Origin: Dechloromonas sp. ZY10
GTDB lineage: Bacteria; Pseudomonadota; Gammaproteobacteria; Burkholderiales; Rhodocyclaceae
Assembly (NCBI RefSeq): GCF_041378895.1
Contig: NZ_CP144212.1
Span: 3,023,501-3,087,500 of the forward strand
Reading direction: 5' to 3'
Length of the DNA: 64,000 nucleotides
Position 1 is the stretch's first letter. Each line of letters opens with the position of its first letter. Below are positions 19,463 through 30,904 of this stretch, one piece after another. A model generated the notes under the pieces. That model was given only the letters and a program-made list of their open reading frames with translations. It was not told the DNA's origin and made no database searches. The translations under genes and the position numbers were made by a program.

Positions 19463-20581
19463 TCAGACCGTCACCGCCACCGGCGGAGCGGGCTGCGGCT
19501 CGCTGACAAACACCGAGACCTGGTTGCGGCCGGCCATCTTGGCCCGATACATGGCCTGATCGGCACACCGCTGCAGCACCTGCATCTCGACCGGGCAGCC
19601 TTCGCTCCCGGCAACTCCGATGCTGGTCGTTACGCGCAGGCATTCGCCGCCGCCAATATCCGGAGCCAGGCGTTCGACCGCCCGACGGAGGTTCTCGGCA
19701 ACCAGCACCGCCGCATCGCGGGAAGTGTCGGGCAGGAACACCGAAAACTCCTCGCCGCCGATCCGCCCCAGCGTATCGCTGCTGCGGATGCTCGCGCCCA
19801 GGGTTTCGCCGACCCGCTTAAGCACCACGTCGCCAGCGGCATGCCCGTGCCGGTCGTTGATTGCCTTGAAATGATCGAGATCGACAAAAAGCACGGCATA
19901 CGGGCGCCCGCTGCGCTGCGCAGCGGCAATCAGGCGGTCGCAGATTTCGTAATAGGCACGCGCATTGAGAATGCCGGTCAGGGGATCGCGCATCGCCAGC
20001 AGATACAGCCGTGCATTGGACTCGCGCATGCGCACGTAGTAGGAGACCGAGCGCGAGGCAAAAACATGAAAAAACAGGGCCAGATAGATCATGCAAACCA
20101 CTGCCGTCGCCAGTGCCGGCTGGCTGTACGGCTGGCTCATCGAGGCGTTGCCGAGGATCAGCCCGAGCAGCGACAAGGCGGTGATCACAAACCCGACCTG
20201 GCGTCCGAGCAGCAAATAGACGCCGGGGATATTGGTGAATAGCCAGAGGATGCGCAATTCATCCTGCGGCACGTAAGCCAGCACCGAGGTGTATTCGATG
20301 ATGCAGATCGCCTCGTAAATCCAGGCGATCGCCAGAAACCGCTGCTTCTGCCCGCGCAGCAGCAGCCACAACGACAGGGCGGCAGCGATGAAGAAATGCA
20401 TGGTCAGCACATGCGGCGAATTGAGCGGATTGAGCCGGGTATATTCGCCAAGCACGAAGACTGCGGTAAACAGCGCACCGCAGATCAGAACGATACAGAG
20501 AAACTTGAACTGGAATTCCAGATGCTCTTCGCACGGATCGAATTCGATCCTGCCAAAAATGATGCGATCCAGCCGCCCCAT
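19463..20581 (-). CDS. Membrane-bound GGDEF diguanylate cyclase
   Basis: 372 residues from ATG 20581 (an upstream in-frame start at 20650 would overlap the uvrA promoter region). The N-terminal half has about six hydrophobic helices (25-205), a MASE-like sensor region of unassigned type. The C-terminal GGDEF domain (about 210-365) has LTGILNARAYYE, FVDLDHFKAINDRHGHAAGD, an intact GGEEF at 275-279 and an RxxD inhibitory site RSSD at 266-269. Convergent with the DUF3592 gene. It is the second c-di-GMP synthase within 3 kb, and no EAL enzyme is close. Confidence 0.9.
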   Translation of the reverse strand: MGRLDRIIFGRIEFDPCEEHLEFQFKFLCIVLICGALFTAVFVLGEYTRLNPLNSPHVLTMHFFIAAALSLWLLLRGQKQRFLAIAWIYEAICIIEYTSVLAYVPQDELRILWLFTNIPGVYLLLGRQVGFVITALSLLGLILGNASMSQPYSQPALATAVVCMIYLALFFHVFASRSVSYYVRMRESNARLYLLAMRDPLTGILNARAYYEICDRLIAAAQRSGRPYAVLFVDLDHFKAINDRHGHAAGDVVLKRVGETLGASIRSSDTLGRIGGEEFSVFLPDTSRDAAVLVAENLRRAVERLAPDIGGGECLRVTTSIGVAGSEGCPVEMQVLQRCADQAMYRAKMAGRNQVSVFVSEPQPAPPVAVTV

Positions 20582-20672
20582 ACCTGCCCCGCCCTGCTCA
20601 TGCCAAAAGGGAAAAAATAGAAGACCCCGCCGCCTCTGACAAGCTAGCAAAAATGACAGCTATCTTTTCATC

Positions 20673-20692
20673 AACTGTTATTAAATACAGTA
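20673..20692 (+). promoter_or_regulatory. LexA (SOS) box of uvrA
   Basis: AACTGTTATTAAATACAGTA: CTGT (20675-20678), eight bases, ACAG (20687-20690), the canonical proteobacterial SOS box with an A/T-rich centre. It ends 64 bases before the uvrA start. Confidence 0.85.
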
Positions 20693-20755
20693 TTTAATGC
20701 ATTGGTGCGAGCTTTTGCGTATAGTTGCCCCTCCCCAACCCGATCCCGAACAGCG

Positions 20756-23577
<2,822 letters not shown>

Positions 23578-23581
<4 letters not shown>

Positions 23582-23970
23582 GCCACGACCCCGACACCAG
23601 CGTCATCGACCAGTACAAGGGCAAGCAGGGCCTGACCCGCTTGCTCAACGCGCTCGGCTATTCGCGCGACGGCCTCGCCGCCGCCTGGAAAAACGAAGCG
23701 GCGTTCCGCGAGGAAGTGCTGCTCGCTGCCGTCGCCATCCCGCTGGCGCTGTTTCTGGCCCAAACCGGCGTCGACCGTGCACTGCTGATCGGCAGCATCC
23801 TCTTCGTCCTGATCGTTGAAATCCTCAACTCGGCGGTCGAGGCAGTGGTCGACAAGGCCTCGCCGGAACACCACGAACTGGCCAAACGCGCCAAGGACAT
23901 GGGCAGCGCGGCGGTGCTGCTGTCGCTGCTCAACGCGACGGTGATCTGGGCCTGCGTGCTGTGGCCGTAA
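23578..23970 (+). CDS. dgkA: Diacylglycerol kinase
   Basis: 130 residues, the usual length. Inner-membrane enzyme recycling diacylglycerol to phosphatidate. Three helices (about 50-65, 70-88, 110-128); conserved NEAAFREE and [31 protein letters not shown] motifs. The start overlaps the uvrA stop, so it is translated together with an SOS gene; a terminator follows at 24077. Confidence 0.96.
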
Positions 23971-24076
23971 ACCATTTGGCAAGCCCCTAGGTAAATCCCT
24001 TAGAAGGTCAGCGAACAGTCAGACGAGCGATCTAAACTCGTTTCCGGTTTCTCCTCCAGGGAGCCACATACCCTTA

Positions 24077-24101
24077 ACCCGTCGCTTGACGGGTTTTTTT
24101 T
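24077..24101 (+). terminator. Intrinsic terminator of uvrA-dgkA
   Basis: ACCCGTC (24077-24083), loop GCTT, GACGGGT (24088-24094), followed by a run of T. Confidence 0.9.
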
Positions 24102-24188
24102 GTCCGCGACCGCCCGCCTCTGCCGGGCAACCGGCCCACCATGGCCACCTGTCACCCAAAATTCATCGTTTGCCGCTAAGATCGCCCG

Positions 24189-24908
24189 ATGACCTCGCAC
24201 CGCCCTTTCCTGCCGCTACTGCCTGCCTTGCTGGCGCTAAGCACCCTGTACACCGGCCATGCCCTCGCCGCCCGCCCTTTCGTCACTGACGATGCCCGCC
24301 TGACCACCGGCGGCAGTTGCCAGCTCGAAAGCTGGACCCGCCTCTACCGCAACAGCCAGGAATTCTGGGCCTTGCCCGCCTGCAACCCCGGCGGCAATTT
24401 TGAAGTCACCGCCGGCGGTGGCCGTGCCCGCAACGACGGCGAAGCCGCCACCAGCGACTACGTGCTCCAGGGCAAGACCCTGTTCCGCCCGCTGACCACC
24501 AACGACTGGGGCTGGGGCCTGGCAGTCGGCAAAGTGATGCACCCCGGCGTCAACCCCGGTCCGAACCTGCTCGGCAACACCTATTTCTACCTGCCGGCCT
24601 CGTTCTCGTTCAACGACGACAAGCTGATCGTGCACACCAACCTGGGCATGTTGCACGACAAGGCCAGCGACCGGAACAGCGCCACCTGGGGCATCGGCGG
24701 CGAATTCCAGCTGACCCCGCGCCTGCTCGGTATCGCCGAAAGCTTCGGCGACAGCCGCCACAACCCCTACTGGCAGGTCGGCGCCCGCTACGCCATCGTC
24801 CCCGACCGGGTCCAGATCGACGCCACCATCGGCCAGCAATACAACGGCCCCACCGCCAGCCGCTGGCTCTCCTTCGGCCTGCGCCTGACCCCGGACAAGC
24901 TGTTTTAA
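24189..24908 (+). CDS. Outer-membrane beta-barrel-like protein (MetA-pathway/transporter-like)
   Basis: 239 residues with a signal peptide ending at ALAARP. The mature protein opens PFVTDDARLTTGGSCQLESW and continues with alternating amphipathic strands rich in Gly, Trp and Tyr, ending SRWLSFGLRLTPDKLF, whose terminal Phe is typical of outer-membrane barrels. This resembles uncharacterised proteins annotated as MetA-pathway or putative transporters; the substrate is unknown. Its last 17 codons and the following palindrome are duplicated at 27150-27220. Convergent with the MocR gene. Confidence 0.7.
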   Translation: MTSHRPFLPLLPALLALSTLYTGHALAARPFVTDDARLTTGGSCQLESWTRLYRNSQEFWALPACNPGGNFEVTAGGGRARNDGEAATSDYVLQGKTLFRPLTTNDWGWGLAVGKVMHPGVNPGPNLLGNTYFYLPASFSFNDDKLIVHTNLGMLHDKASDRNSATWGIGGEFQLTPRLLGIAESFGDSRHNPYWQVGARYAIVPDRVQIDATIGQQYNGPTASRWLSFGLRLTPDKLF

Positions 24909-24915
24909 GCCTTTT

Positions 24916-26397
24916 TCACGGTCGACCGCGAACTGCGCCGTTTTTCCCGGCACTGAGCGACCGAACTGCTCTCGCCAGCTGCCGCACGGCATCTGCCAGC
25001 GTCCCTTCCGCCAGATTTCCGTAGCCGAGCACCAGGCCGTTGCAGCGCATCGGCGCGCGGGTGTAGCTGCTCAGCGCCCGCACCCCCAGCCCCTGTTCGG
25101 CCGCCTGCTTCACCACCTCGGTATCGCTGATCCGCTCCGGCAACCACATCACCAGATGCAGGCCGGCCTCGCCGCCGGACAACTCGACGGCGGGCCCGAA
25201 TGCCGCCTTCAACGCGCTGCGCAATGCCAGTTGCCGGGCGGCGTAACGCGCACGCATGCGGCGCAGATGGGCAGTGTAATAGCCGCGCCGGATGAAATCG
25301 GCGAGGGCGCGTTGTTCGATCCCCTGACCCGGACGCATGGCCTGGACCGTGGCGCGGGCAAAATCGCCGGCGATGGCATGCGGCAGGACCAGATAGCCGA
25401 GGCGCAGGCCGGGATAGAGGGTTTTGCTGAAGGTTCCAACGTACACCACCGGAGCGTCAGGCTGCAGGCCGAACAGCGCCGGCGGCGCCGGTCCGGCGCG
25501 CCGGAACTCACTGTCGTAATCGTCCTCGACGATCCAGGCGCCGGCCTGGCGGGCGCGCTCAAGCAGCGCCAGACGCCGAGCCAGCGGCAGAACGCGGCCG
25601 GTCGGGTACTGGTGCGATGGCGTGACCATGATCAGGCGCGGCGGATGGTCGCACCAGTCACGCTCGCTGGGGGCCACCCCCTCGCCATCGACCGGCACGT
25701 CGTGCACCTGCAGTCCGGCCAGAGCAAACGCAACGCGGGCGGCGAGATAGCCGGGGTTCTCGACCCAGGCCGTGTCGCCATGATCGGCCAGCAAACGGGC
25801 GCACAGGTCCAGCGCTGCCTGCGTCCCACTGGTGATGACGACCTGGGCAGGCTCGACCGCCAGACCGCGAACCGTCGTCAGGTGGCCAGCCAGGGCCGCG
25901 CGCAGGGCCGGATCGCCCCCGTGCTCGGCATACCCGAGCTGGCGCCACCCGGCATCGCGCCAGGCACCCTCCAGACAGGCACGCCAGGCGCGGAAGGGAA
26001 AGGCGCCGTAGTCGGGGGTTCCCGGCGCAAACGGCAAGGCCGCCACCTCGCCAGCCGGTTCCGGCGCCCATGCCGCCATCGCCCGTGCGGACAAGCGCAA
26101 GGCGGCGGCGGGCGGGCGCGGGTCGGAAGATGCGGGTGCCGGCCGCAGCGCGAGCGAAGCCACCCGCGTTCCCTGGCGGTCGGCCTGCAAGCAGCCTTCG
26201 GCGGTCAACTGCTCGTAGGCAAACAGCACGGTATTCCGGGCAATATCAAGGGACGCCGCCAGACGGCGAGTCGCCGGCAGCAGCGTGCCGGGCGACAAGC
26301 GGCCGGACAGAATCGCCTCGCGCAGGCGGAGGTAGAGCACACGCTGCCGCGGCATGGCTTCCGGCAAAGGGGGGGCAAGCAACCAGTCCAGTTCCAT
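24916..26397 (-). CDS. MocR/PdxR-type regulator (GntR winged helix plus aminotransferase fold)
   Basis: 493 residues. GntR-type winged helix at about 15-80 (VLYLRLREAILSGRLSPGTLLPATRRLAASLDIARNTVLFAYEQL), then a fold-type I PLP domain (about 110-480) with VEDDYDSEFR and the PLP-lysine stretch TFSKTLYPGLRLGYL. Such regulators sense PLP or related ligands. The divergent gene encodes a pyridoxamine-phosphate-oxidase-fold protein, the natural target, across a 94-bp intergenic region. Confidence 0.92.
   Translation of the reverse strand: MELDWLLAPPLPEAMPRQRVLYLRLREAILSGRLSPGTLLPATRRLAASLDIARNTVLFAYEQLTAEGCLQADRQGTRVASLALRPAPASSDPRPPAAALRLSARAMAAWAPEPAGEVAALPFAPGTPDYGAFPFRAWRACLEGAWRDAGWRQLGYAEHGGDPALRAALAGHLTTVRGLAVEPAQVVITSGTQAALDLCARLLADHGDTAWVENPGYLAARVAFALAGLQVHDVPVDGEGVAPSERDWCDHPPRLIMVTPSHQYPTGRVLPLARRLALLERARQAGAWIVEDDYDSEFRRAGPAPPALFGLQPDAPVVYVGTFSKTLYPGLRLGYLVLPHAIAGDFARATVQAMRPGQGIEQRALADFIRRGYYTAHLRRMRARYAARQLALRSALKAAFGPAVELSGGEAGLHLVMWLPERISDTEVVKQAAEQGLGVRALSSYTRAPMRCNGLVLGYGNLAEGTLADAVRQLARAVRSLSAGKNGAVRGRP
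24918..24929. repeat. Palindrome variant ACGGTCGACCGC between convergent genes
   Basis: One mismatch from the family consensus. It lies between two convergent genes and overlaps the MocR gene's 3' end (its last residues are RGRP). Confidence 0.75.
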
Positions 26398-26491
26398 CGT
26401 GGCTCCATCGATCCATCACTTCATGGCACTAACAACGGTACCACGAGTTCCCTAAGCTAGGCCCATCGACACGCTATGGAACCTTTCCGCC

Positions 26492-27151
26492 ATGCCCCCC
26501 GCAACAGCCCCCTCCCCGCGCACCCGTATTCGCCGCAAACCGGAACGCGCCGCCTACGACGCCGCGAGCATCCACGCCATCGTCGACGCGGCAGTGATCT
26601 GCAGCGTGGCCTTCCAGATCGACGGCACGGTTCATGCCATCCCGACCATCCACTGGCGCGAGGGCAATCATCTCTACATCCATGGCGCCAAGGCATCACG
26701 CATGCTGCAGGCGCTGACCGCCGGCGAAGCCTGCGTCACGATCGCCCTGGCCGATGGCCTGGTGCTGGCCCGCTCGGCCATGCACCATTCGCTGAATTAC
26801 CGTTCGGTGGTGATTTACGGCCGCTTCGCGCCGGTGCTCGATGAAGCGGAGAAACGGCACAGCCTCGAAGCACTGATTGAAGGCCTCTATCCCGGCCGTT
26901 GGGACACCCTGCGCCCGATCAACGACAAGGAACTGAACGCCACCAGCGTGCTGCGCCTTGAACTGACCGAAGCATCGGCCAAAGTACGGAACGCCGGAGT
27001 CAAGGATGACGACGAAGACCTCGGCTGGCCGGTGTGGGCCGGGGTGATCCCGCTGCAGACAGTGACGGGCGCGCCACGCCGCGAAGACGACAGTGTCGGG
27101 CAGCGCGTCCCGGCCACTCGCTTTACGCCGCCAAGCGGCAACAAGCCCTAG
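26492..27151 (+). CDS. Pyridoxamine 5'-phosphate oxidase-fold flavin-binding protein
   Basis: 219 residues of the NimA-like/FMN-binding split-barrel group: RKPERAAYDAASIHAIVDAA..CSVAFQIDGTVHAIPTIHWREGNHLYIHGAKASRM, then HHSLNYRSVVIYGRF. It is not the canonical PdxH. FMN or haem binding and a redox or detoxifying role are likely. Divergent from a MocR-type regulator that probably controls it. Immediately after its stop begins the duplicated gene tail at 27150. Confidence 0.85.
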   Translation: MPPATAPSPRTRIRRKPERAAYDAASIHAIVDAAVICSVAFQIDGTVHAIPTIHWREGNHLYIHGAKASRMLQALTAGEACVTIALADGLVLARSAMHHSLNYRSVVIYGRFAPVLDEAEKRHSLEALIEGLYPGRWDTLRPINDKELNATSVLRLELTEASAKVRNAGVKDDDEDLGWPVWAGVIPLQTVTGAPRREDDSVGQRVPATRFTPPSGNKP

Positions 27152-27221
27152 CTACTGGCCCGCCTTCGGCCTGCGCCAGCCCCCGGACAAGCTGTTTTGA
27201 GCCTTTTTCACGGTCGACCGT
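27150..27221 (+). pseudogene. Duplicated 3' tail of the barrel gene plus palindrome
   Basis: Positions 27150-27220 match 24858-24928 with about seven mismatches in 71 bases; the last 58 bases differ at only three. Read in frame it gives SYWPAFGLRQPPDKLF stop, against SRWLSFGLRLTPDKLF stop in the intact gene. The match continues past the stop through the CTTTTTCACGGTCGACCG segment. It is a gene remnant or a copied 3' end. Confidence 0.75.
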
Positions 27222-27227
27222 AACTTC

Positions 27228-27470
27228 GAGACGTTTTTCCCCGGCCCTCTGCGGCGTCGAGCAGCACAGGATGGGCGGGGGATTTCGGTTCGCATTGTTT
27301 GAGCCGCAGGCGAGTTCATGCGAACCGCCCGACCGTCCGAGCAGCGCAGAGCACCCGGCAAAGCCGGACGCCGCAGCGGGCGCGCCTTCTTTTGGCTACT
27401 TTTCTTGGCAAGACAAGAAAAGTATGCCCGCCGGTCAACGGCGGAAAACAGCGCCTCCCAATGCAAGAAC
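27228..27470 (+). repeat. Dispersed mosaic repeat, type A, copy 1
   Basis: About 240 bp starting GAGACGTTTTTCC and ending around GGTCAACGGCGGAAAACAGC and CCCAATGCAAGAAC. It contains several short self-pairing segments: CGCATTGTTTGAGCCGC..ATGCGAACCGCC, CACCCGGC/GCCGGAC and ACTTTTCTTGGCAAGACAAG. Close copies lie at 27873, 30497 and (inverted, hybrid) 54903. The sharp conservation is at DNA level; reading frames through it are Arg/Pro/Ser-rich and differ between copies. Confidence 0.85.
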
Positions 27471-27549
27471 CCAATCCCTCCAGCAAACACCACCGGCTCC
27501 TTACTTGCCCTGCCGAGCCCCTGGCTTGTTCGAAAATGATTGAGCCTGG

Positions 27550-27785
27550 TTTCCGCGCCTGACGCGCGGGCATACTTTCTTTTGCTTCGCCAAAAGAAAG
27601 TAGCCAAAGAAAAGGCGACCCCAGGTGACGCGGTCGGCTGCGCCGACTCCCCTGCGCTACTCGTCGAGCCGGGCGGCTGGCTAAACTCGCACCTGCGGGG
27701 CTCAAACACCGCCAGCCGAAATCCCCCGGCCCGCCTGCGTTGCTCAGCGCTTCACATGGGGACCCAAAGGCGTCGCGGCGGAAAG
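27550..27785 (+). repeat. Dispersed mosaic repeat, type B, copy 1
   Basis: About 235 bp starting TTCCGCGCCTGACGCGCGGG, then the hairpin ACTTTCTTTTGCTTCGCC followed by AAAAGAAAGTAGCC, then a GCGGTCGGCTGCGCCGAC segment, ending near GGGACCCAAAGGCGTCGC. The reverse complement shows the same layout as type A with a diverged sequence. Other copies: 30180 and (inverted) 55771. Confidence 0.85.
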
Positions 27786-27817
27786 GCTGAAGAAAGAACA
27801 AAAGCTGATTGGCTTTT

Positions 27818-27866
27818 ACGGTCGACCGGCAAAAAGGCAAAAAGGCCAATTTTCTGCGTCGACCGT
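27818..27866. repeat. Pair of inverted GTCGACCGTAAA-type boxes between repeats B1 and A2
   Basis: TTACGGTCGACCGG at 27816-27829 and GTCGACCGTAAA at 27858-27869 face each other. A similar pair (TTACGGTCAACC at 30450 and GTCGACCGTAAA at 30482) lies between B2 and A3. Confidence 0.6.
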
Positions 27867-27872
27867 AAATCC

Positions 27873-28094
27873 GAGACGTTTTTCCCCCGCCCTCTGTGGC
27901 GTCGAGCAGCGCAGGGCGGGCGGGGGATTTCGGTTCGCATTGTTTGAGCCGCAGGCGAGTTCATACGAACCGCCCGCACGCCCGAGCAGCGCAGAGCACC
28001 CGGCGCAGCCGGGCGCCGCAGCGGGCGCGCCTTCTTTTGGCTACTTTTCTTGGCAAGACAAGAAAAGTACGCCCGCCGGTCAACGGCGGAAAAC
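27873..28094 (+). repeat. Dispersed mosaic repeat, type A, copy 2
   Basis: Near-identical to copy 1 from GAGACGTTTTTCC to CAACGGCGGAAAACAG, followed by a degenerate CTACGGTCAAC box near 28155. With B1 it forms a ~545-bp composite unit matching 30180-30741. Confidence 0.85.
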
Positions 28095-28240
28095 AGCCTG
28101 TCAGCATCCGCCATGGGACGCCCCCCGCCAGGGCTACCGTTCAGGCCTTTTCTACGGTCAACACCGCACAGCGTGCGATTTTCAGGCTACCCAAGAGGGC
28201 GTCACCGCCCGGCGAGCCGGCTGAGACAACCTCACCCGCC

Positions 28241-29017
28241 TCACTGCTCGACAAAAGCCCGCTCGATCACATAATCCCCCGCCTCGCCGATGTGCGGCGA
28301 AATCTTGAAGCCGTAGCCGTCGAGCATTTGCGAGATTTCCTTGAGCATCGCCGGGCTGCCGCAGATCATGCCACGGTCGGTGGCCGGGTCGAGCGGCGGT
28401 TCGCCGAGGTCGGCGAAGAGCTTGCCGGAGGTGATCAGATCGGTCTGGCGGCCGGTGTTGCGGAAGGGTTCGCGGGTCACGGTCGGGTAGTAGATCAGCT
28501 TGTCGCGGATTTCTTCGCCGAGGTATTCGTGTTCCTTGAGGTCCTGCTCGATGTAGTCGTGGTAGGCCAGTTCGTTGGTCCAGCGGACGCCGTGAATGAG
28601 GATGATCTTCTCGAAACGCTCGTAGGTTTCCGGGTCGTGGATCAGGCTCATGAACGGCGCCAGACCGGTGCCGGTGGCGAACATAAAGAGGCGTTTGCCC
28701 GGCTTGAGGTCACGCAGGACCAGGGTGCCGGTCGGCTTGCGGCTGATCAGCAGTTCATCGCCGGGTTGCAGGTGCTGCAGGCGCGAGGTCAGCGGGCCAT
28801 CCTGGACCTTGATGCTGAAGAATTCGAGGTGTTCCTCGTAGTTGGCGCTGGCGACGCTGTAGGCGCGCATCAGCGGCTTGCCGTTAACCTCCAGCCCGAT
28901 CATTACGAACTGGCCATTGACGAAGCGCAGGCCGGGGTCGCGGGTGGTACGGAAGGAAAACAGGGTGTCGTTCCAGTGATGAACGGAGAGGACTTTTTGC
29001 GGGGCGAAGGCACTCAT
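28241..29017 (-). CDS. fpr: Ferredoxin-NADP reductase
   Basis: 258 residues, the usual bacterial Fpr length. FAD-binding RAYSVAS motif (about residues 51-57), PTGTLVL, and NADP-binding ATGTGLAPFMSLIHDPE. It moves electrons between NADPH and ferredoxin or flavodoxin, linked to oxidative stress and Fe-S work. Divergent from a FinR-like LysR gene, the arrangement known from pseudomonads, where FinR activates fpr. A short dyad at 29083 lies between them. The two genes are flanked by direct copies of a ~550-bp repeat unit. Confidence 0.95.
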   Translation of the reverse strand: MSAFAPQKVLSVHHWNDTLFSFRTTRDPGLRFVNGQFVMIGLEVNGKPLMRAYSVASANYEEHLEFFSIKVQDGPLTSRLQHLQPGDELLISRKPTGTLVLRDLKPGKRLFMFATGTGLAPFMSLIHDPETYERFEKIILIHGVRWTNELAYHDYIEQDLKEHEYLGEEIRDKLIYYPTVTREPFRNTGRQTDLITSGKLFADLGEPPLDPATDRGMICGSPAMLKEISQMLDGYGFKISPHIGEAGDYVIERAFVEQ

Positions 29018-29082
29018 AGCGGGGGGCTGTCAGGCGGTGGCAATGGCGACATTGTCGGCGACCTGTCTTAGCGAAAAAAGCG

Positions 29083-29097
29083 GATAATCTGAATATC
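29083..29097. promoter_or_regulatory. Dyad GATA-N7-TATC in the fpr/finR intergenic region
   Basis: GATAATCTGAATATC, perfect 4-base arms, inside the A/T-rich divergent promoter region. A candidate site for the LysR-type regulator next door. Confidence 0.35.
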
Positions 29098-29129
29098 AAT
29101 CAGCGACAAAACAAATAAGGTACCGCCGC

Positions 29130-30053
29130 ATGAAATTCAGCCTGCGCCAGATCGCGATCTTTGCCGCCATCGCCCGCTGCGGCAGCGTTTCGCAAGCCGC
29201 CGAGCGGCTGGCGATGTCGCAGTCGGCGGCGAGCAACGCCCTACTCGAACTCGAACGCGCCTACGAACGGCCGCTGTTCGACCGGATCGGCAAGAGCCTG
29301 CACCTGAACAGCGACGGGCGCGGCCTGCTGCCCTTTGCCGAACGCCTGCTCGGCCAGGCCGCCGACATCGACAGCCTGCTCGCCGGCGACCGCCCCGGCC
29401 CGCTCGCGGTCGGCGCGACGCTGACCATCGGCAACTATCTGGCGACCCTGCTGGTCGCCGATTACCTGCGGCAAAACCCGGACTCGCCGGCAACGCTGCA
29501 CGTCGCCAACACCCACCAGATCGTCGCCAGCCTGCTCGCCTTCGACTGCGACCTCGGCCTGATCGAAGGCGAAGTCAGCCACCCCGACCTGCGCTGCGAG
29601 CCCTGGCTGGAGGACGAACTGCTGGTCTTCTGCGCGCCCGGCCACCCGCTCGCCGCCGCCAGCCACGCCGATAACGCGACGCTGGCGGCGCAGGACTGGA
29701 TCCTGCGCGAACCCGGCTCGGGCACCCGCGACCAGTTCGAACGCCAGATTGCGCGCCAGCTGCCGCAGGTGCAAACCCGGCTCGAACTGGAACACACCGA
29801 AGCGATCAAGCGCGCCGTCGAATCCGGCCTCGGCATCGGCTGCCTGTCGCGACTGGCCCTGCGCGAAGCCCTGCGCCGGGGCAGCCTGGTCGAAATCGCC
29901 ACCCCGCAATTCGACCTGCGCCGCCACTTCTACCTCGCCTGCCACCGGCAGCGGCACGAAAGCCTGGCGATGCGGCGCTTCCGGGCACTTTGCGCGGGCT
30001 TTACTGGCGGCGCGCGGGATACCGGGGAACTGGTGTTGCCGTTTATTCCCTGA
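29130..30053 (+). CDS. finR: LysR-family regulator, FinR-like
   Basis: 307 residues: winged helix MKFSLRQIAIFAAIARCGSVSQAAERLAMSQSAASNALLELERAYERPLFDRIGKSLHLNSDGRGLLPFA, then the effector-binding domain (about 88-300). The start ATG at 29130 follows AAGG. It is divergent from fpr, which strongly suggests it is the fpr regulator; the name rests on that context. Confidence 0.85.
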   Translation: MKFSLRQIAIFAAIARCGSVSQAAERLAMSQSAASNALLELERAYERPLFDRIGKSLHLNSDGRGLLPFAERLLGQAADIDSLLAGDRPGPLAVGATLTIGNYLATLLVADYLRQNPDSPATLHVANTHQIVASLLAFDCDLGLIEGEVSHPDLRCEPWLEDELLVFCAPGHPLAAASHADNATLAAQDWILREPGSGTRDQFERQIARQLPQVQTRLELEHTEAIKRAVESGLGIGCLSRLALREALRRGSLVEIATPQFDLRRHFYLACHRQRHESLAMRRFRALCAGFTGGARDTGELVLPFIP

Positions 30054-30179
30054 GTTTTTGGGGTTTTTACGGTCGACATGGGAAAAATGGATTTTTTCGG
30101 GTCGACCTTGGTAATGCGCGGGCGAGCTTGTTGTGAGGTCGGCAATAACCAGACCTTGGGTGGCCCTGATTACGGCGGT

Positions 30180-30411
30180 TTTCCGCGCCTGACGCGCGGG
30201 CGTACTTTCTTTTGCTTCGCCAAAAGAAAGTAGCCAAAGAAAAGGCGACCCCAGGCTACGCGGTCGGCTGCGCCGACTCCCCTGCGCGACTCGAATCCGG
30301 CGGGGGGCTGCGGAACTCGGCCCTACGGGCCTCAAACAGTCCTCGCCCCTTATCCACCGGCTTCTGCGTTGCTCGGCGCTCCACATGGGGACCCAAAGGC
30401 GTCGCAGCGGA
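30180..30411 (+). repeat. Dispersed mosaic repeat, type B, copy 2
   Basis: Ends match B1, but the middle differs: CGGGGGGCTGCGGAACTCGG and GGGCCTCAAACAGTCCTCGCC replace B1's CTGGCTAAACTCGC segment. The same middle module appears in the inverted hybrid copy at 54903 and in the fragment at 52832, showing exchange of modules. Confidence 0.85.
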
Positions 30412-30496
30412 AAAGTTTGGCGCAGGAACAGGCAGAACAGGGACCTGTTACGGTCAACCTGGAAAAACGCCCATTTTTACCGTCGACCGTAAATCC

Positions 30497-30741
30497 GAGA
30501 CGCTTTTCCCCCTGCCCTCTGCGGCGTCGAGCAGCGCAGGGCGGGCGGGGGATGTCGGTTCGCATTGTTTGAGCCGCAGGCGAGTTCATGCGAACCGCCC
30601 GCACGCCCGAGCAGCGCAGAGCACCCGGCGCAGCCGGGCGCCGCAGCGGGCGCGCCTTCTTTTGGCTACTTTTCTTGGCAAGACAAGAAAAGTACGCCCG
30701 CCGGTCAAACGGCGGAAACCAGCGCCTCCCAATGCAAGAAC
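30497..30741 (+). repeat. Dispersed mosaic repeat, type A, copy 3
   Basis: Matches A1 over its full length, including the CAGCGCCTCCCAATGCAAGA tail. With B2 it forms a ~560-bp composite unit. Confidence 0.85.
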
Positions 30742-30785
30742 AAAAGCCCCCTTCGGCCAAGGACCCTCCCCAACGCCCCGGCGAA

Positions 30786-30827
30786 AAAACGCCTGCTTTC
30801 ACGGTCGACCGTAAAAACAGGCGTTTT
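30786..30827 (-). terminator. Terminator of kup with the palindrome in its loop
   Basis: AAAACGCCTG (30786-30795) and CAGGCGTTTT (30818-30827) are perfect 10-base arms; the loop is centred on an exact ACGGTCGACCGT (30801-30812). On the minus strand six T follow the hairpin, fitting termination of kup. The structure is nearly symmetric and could act in both directions. Confidence 0.8.
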
Positions 30828-30904
30828 CCAAAGAATCACCAAGCCGGCGAGAGGCTTCCGGCAGGCAACCGCCCCGGCCAAAAACCGAGGCCGCCGCCCC
30901 CCGC

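Noticed and set aside
23971..24076. Small RNA gene between dgkA and its terminator
   Set aside because: The distance from the stop to the terminator is modest and no promoter is clear; a dgkA 3' untranslated region explains it.
24000..24200. 66-residue minus-strand open frame over the dgkA terminator
   Set aside because: It runs through an intrinsic terminator and has no coding pattern.
27152..28224. Several 60-390-residue open frames in the repeat regions, some similar between copies
   Set aside because: Similarity follows the DNA repeat itself; frames start and stop differently in each copy and cross the palindromes, so no protein is supported.
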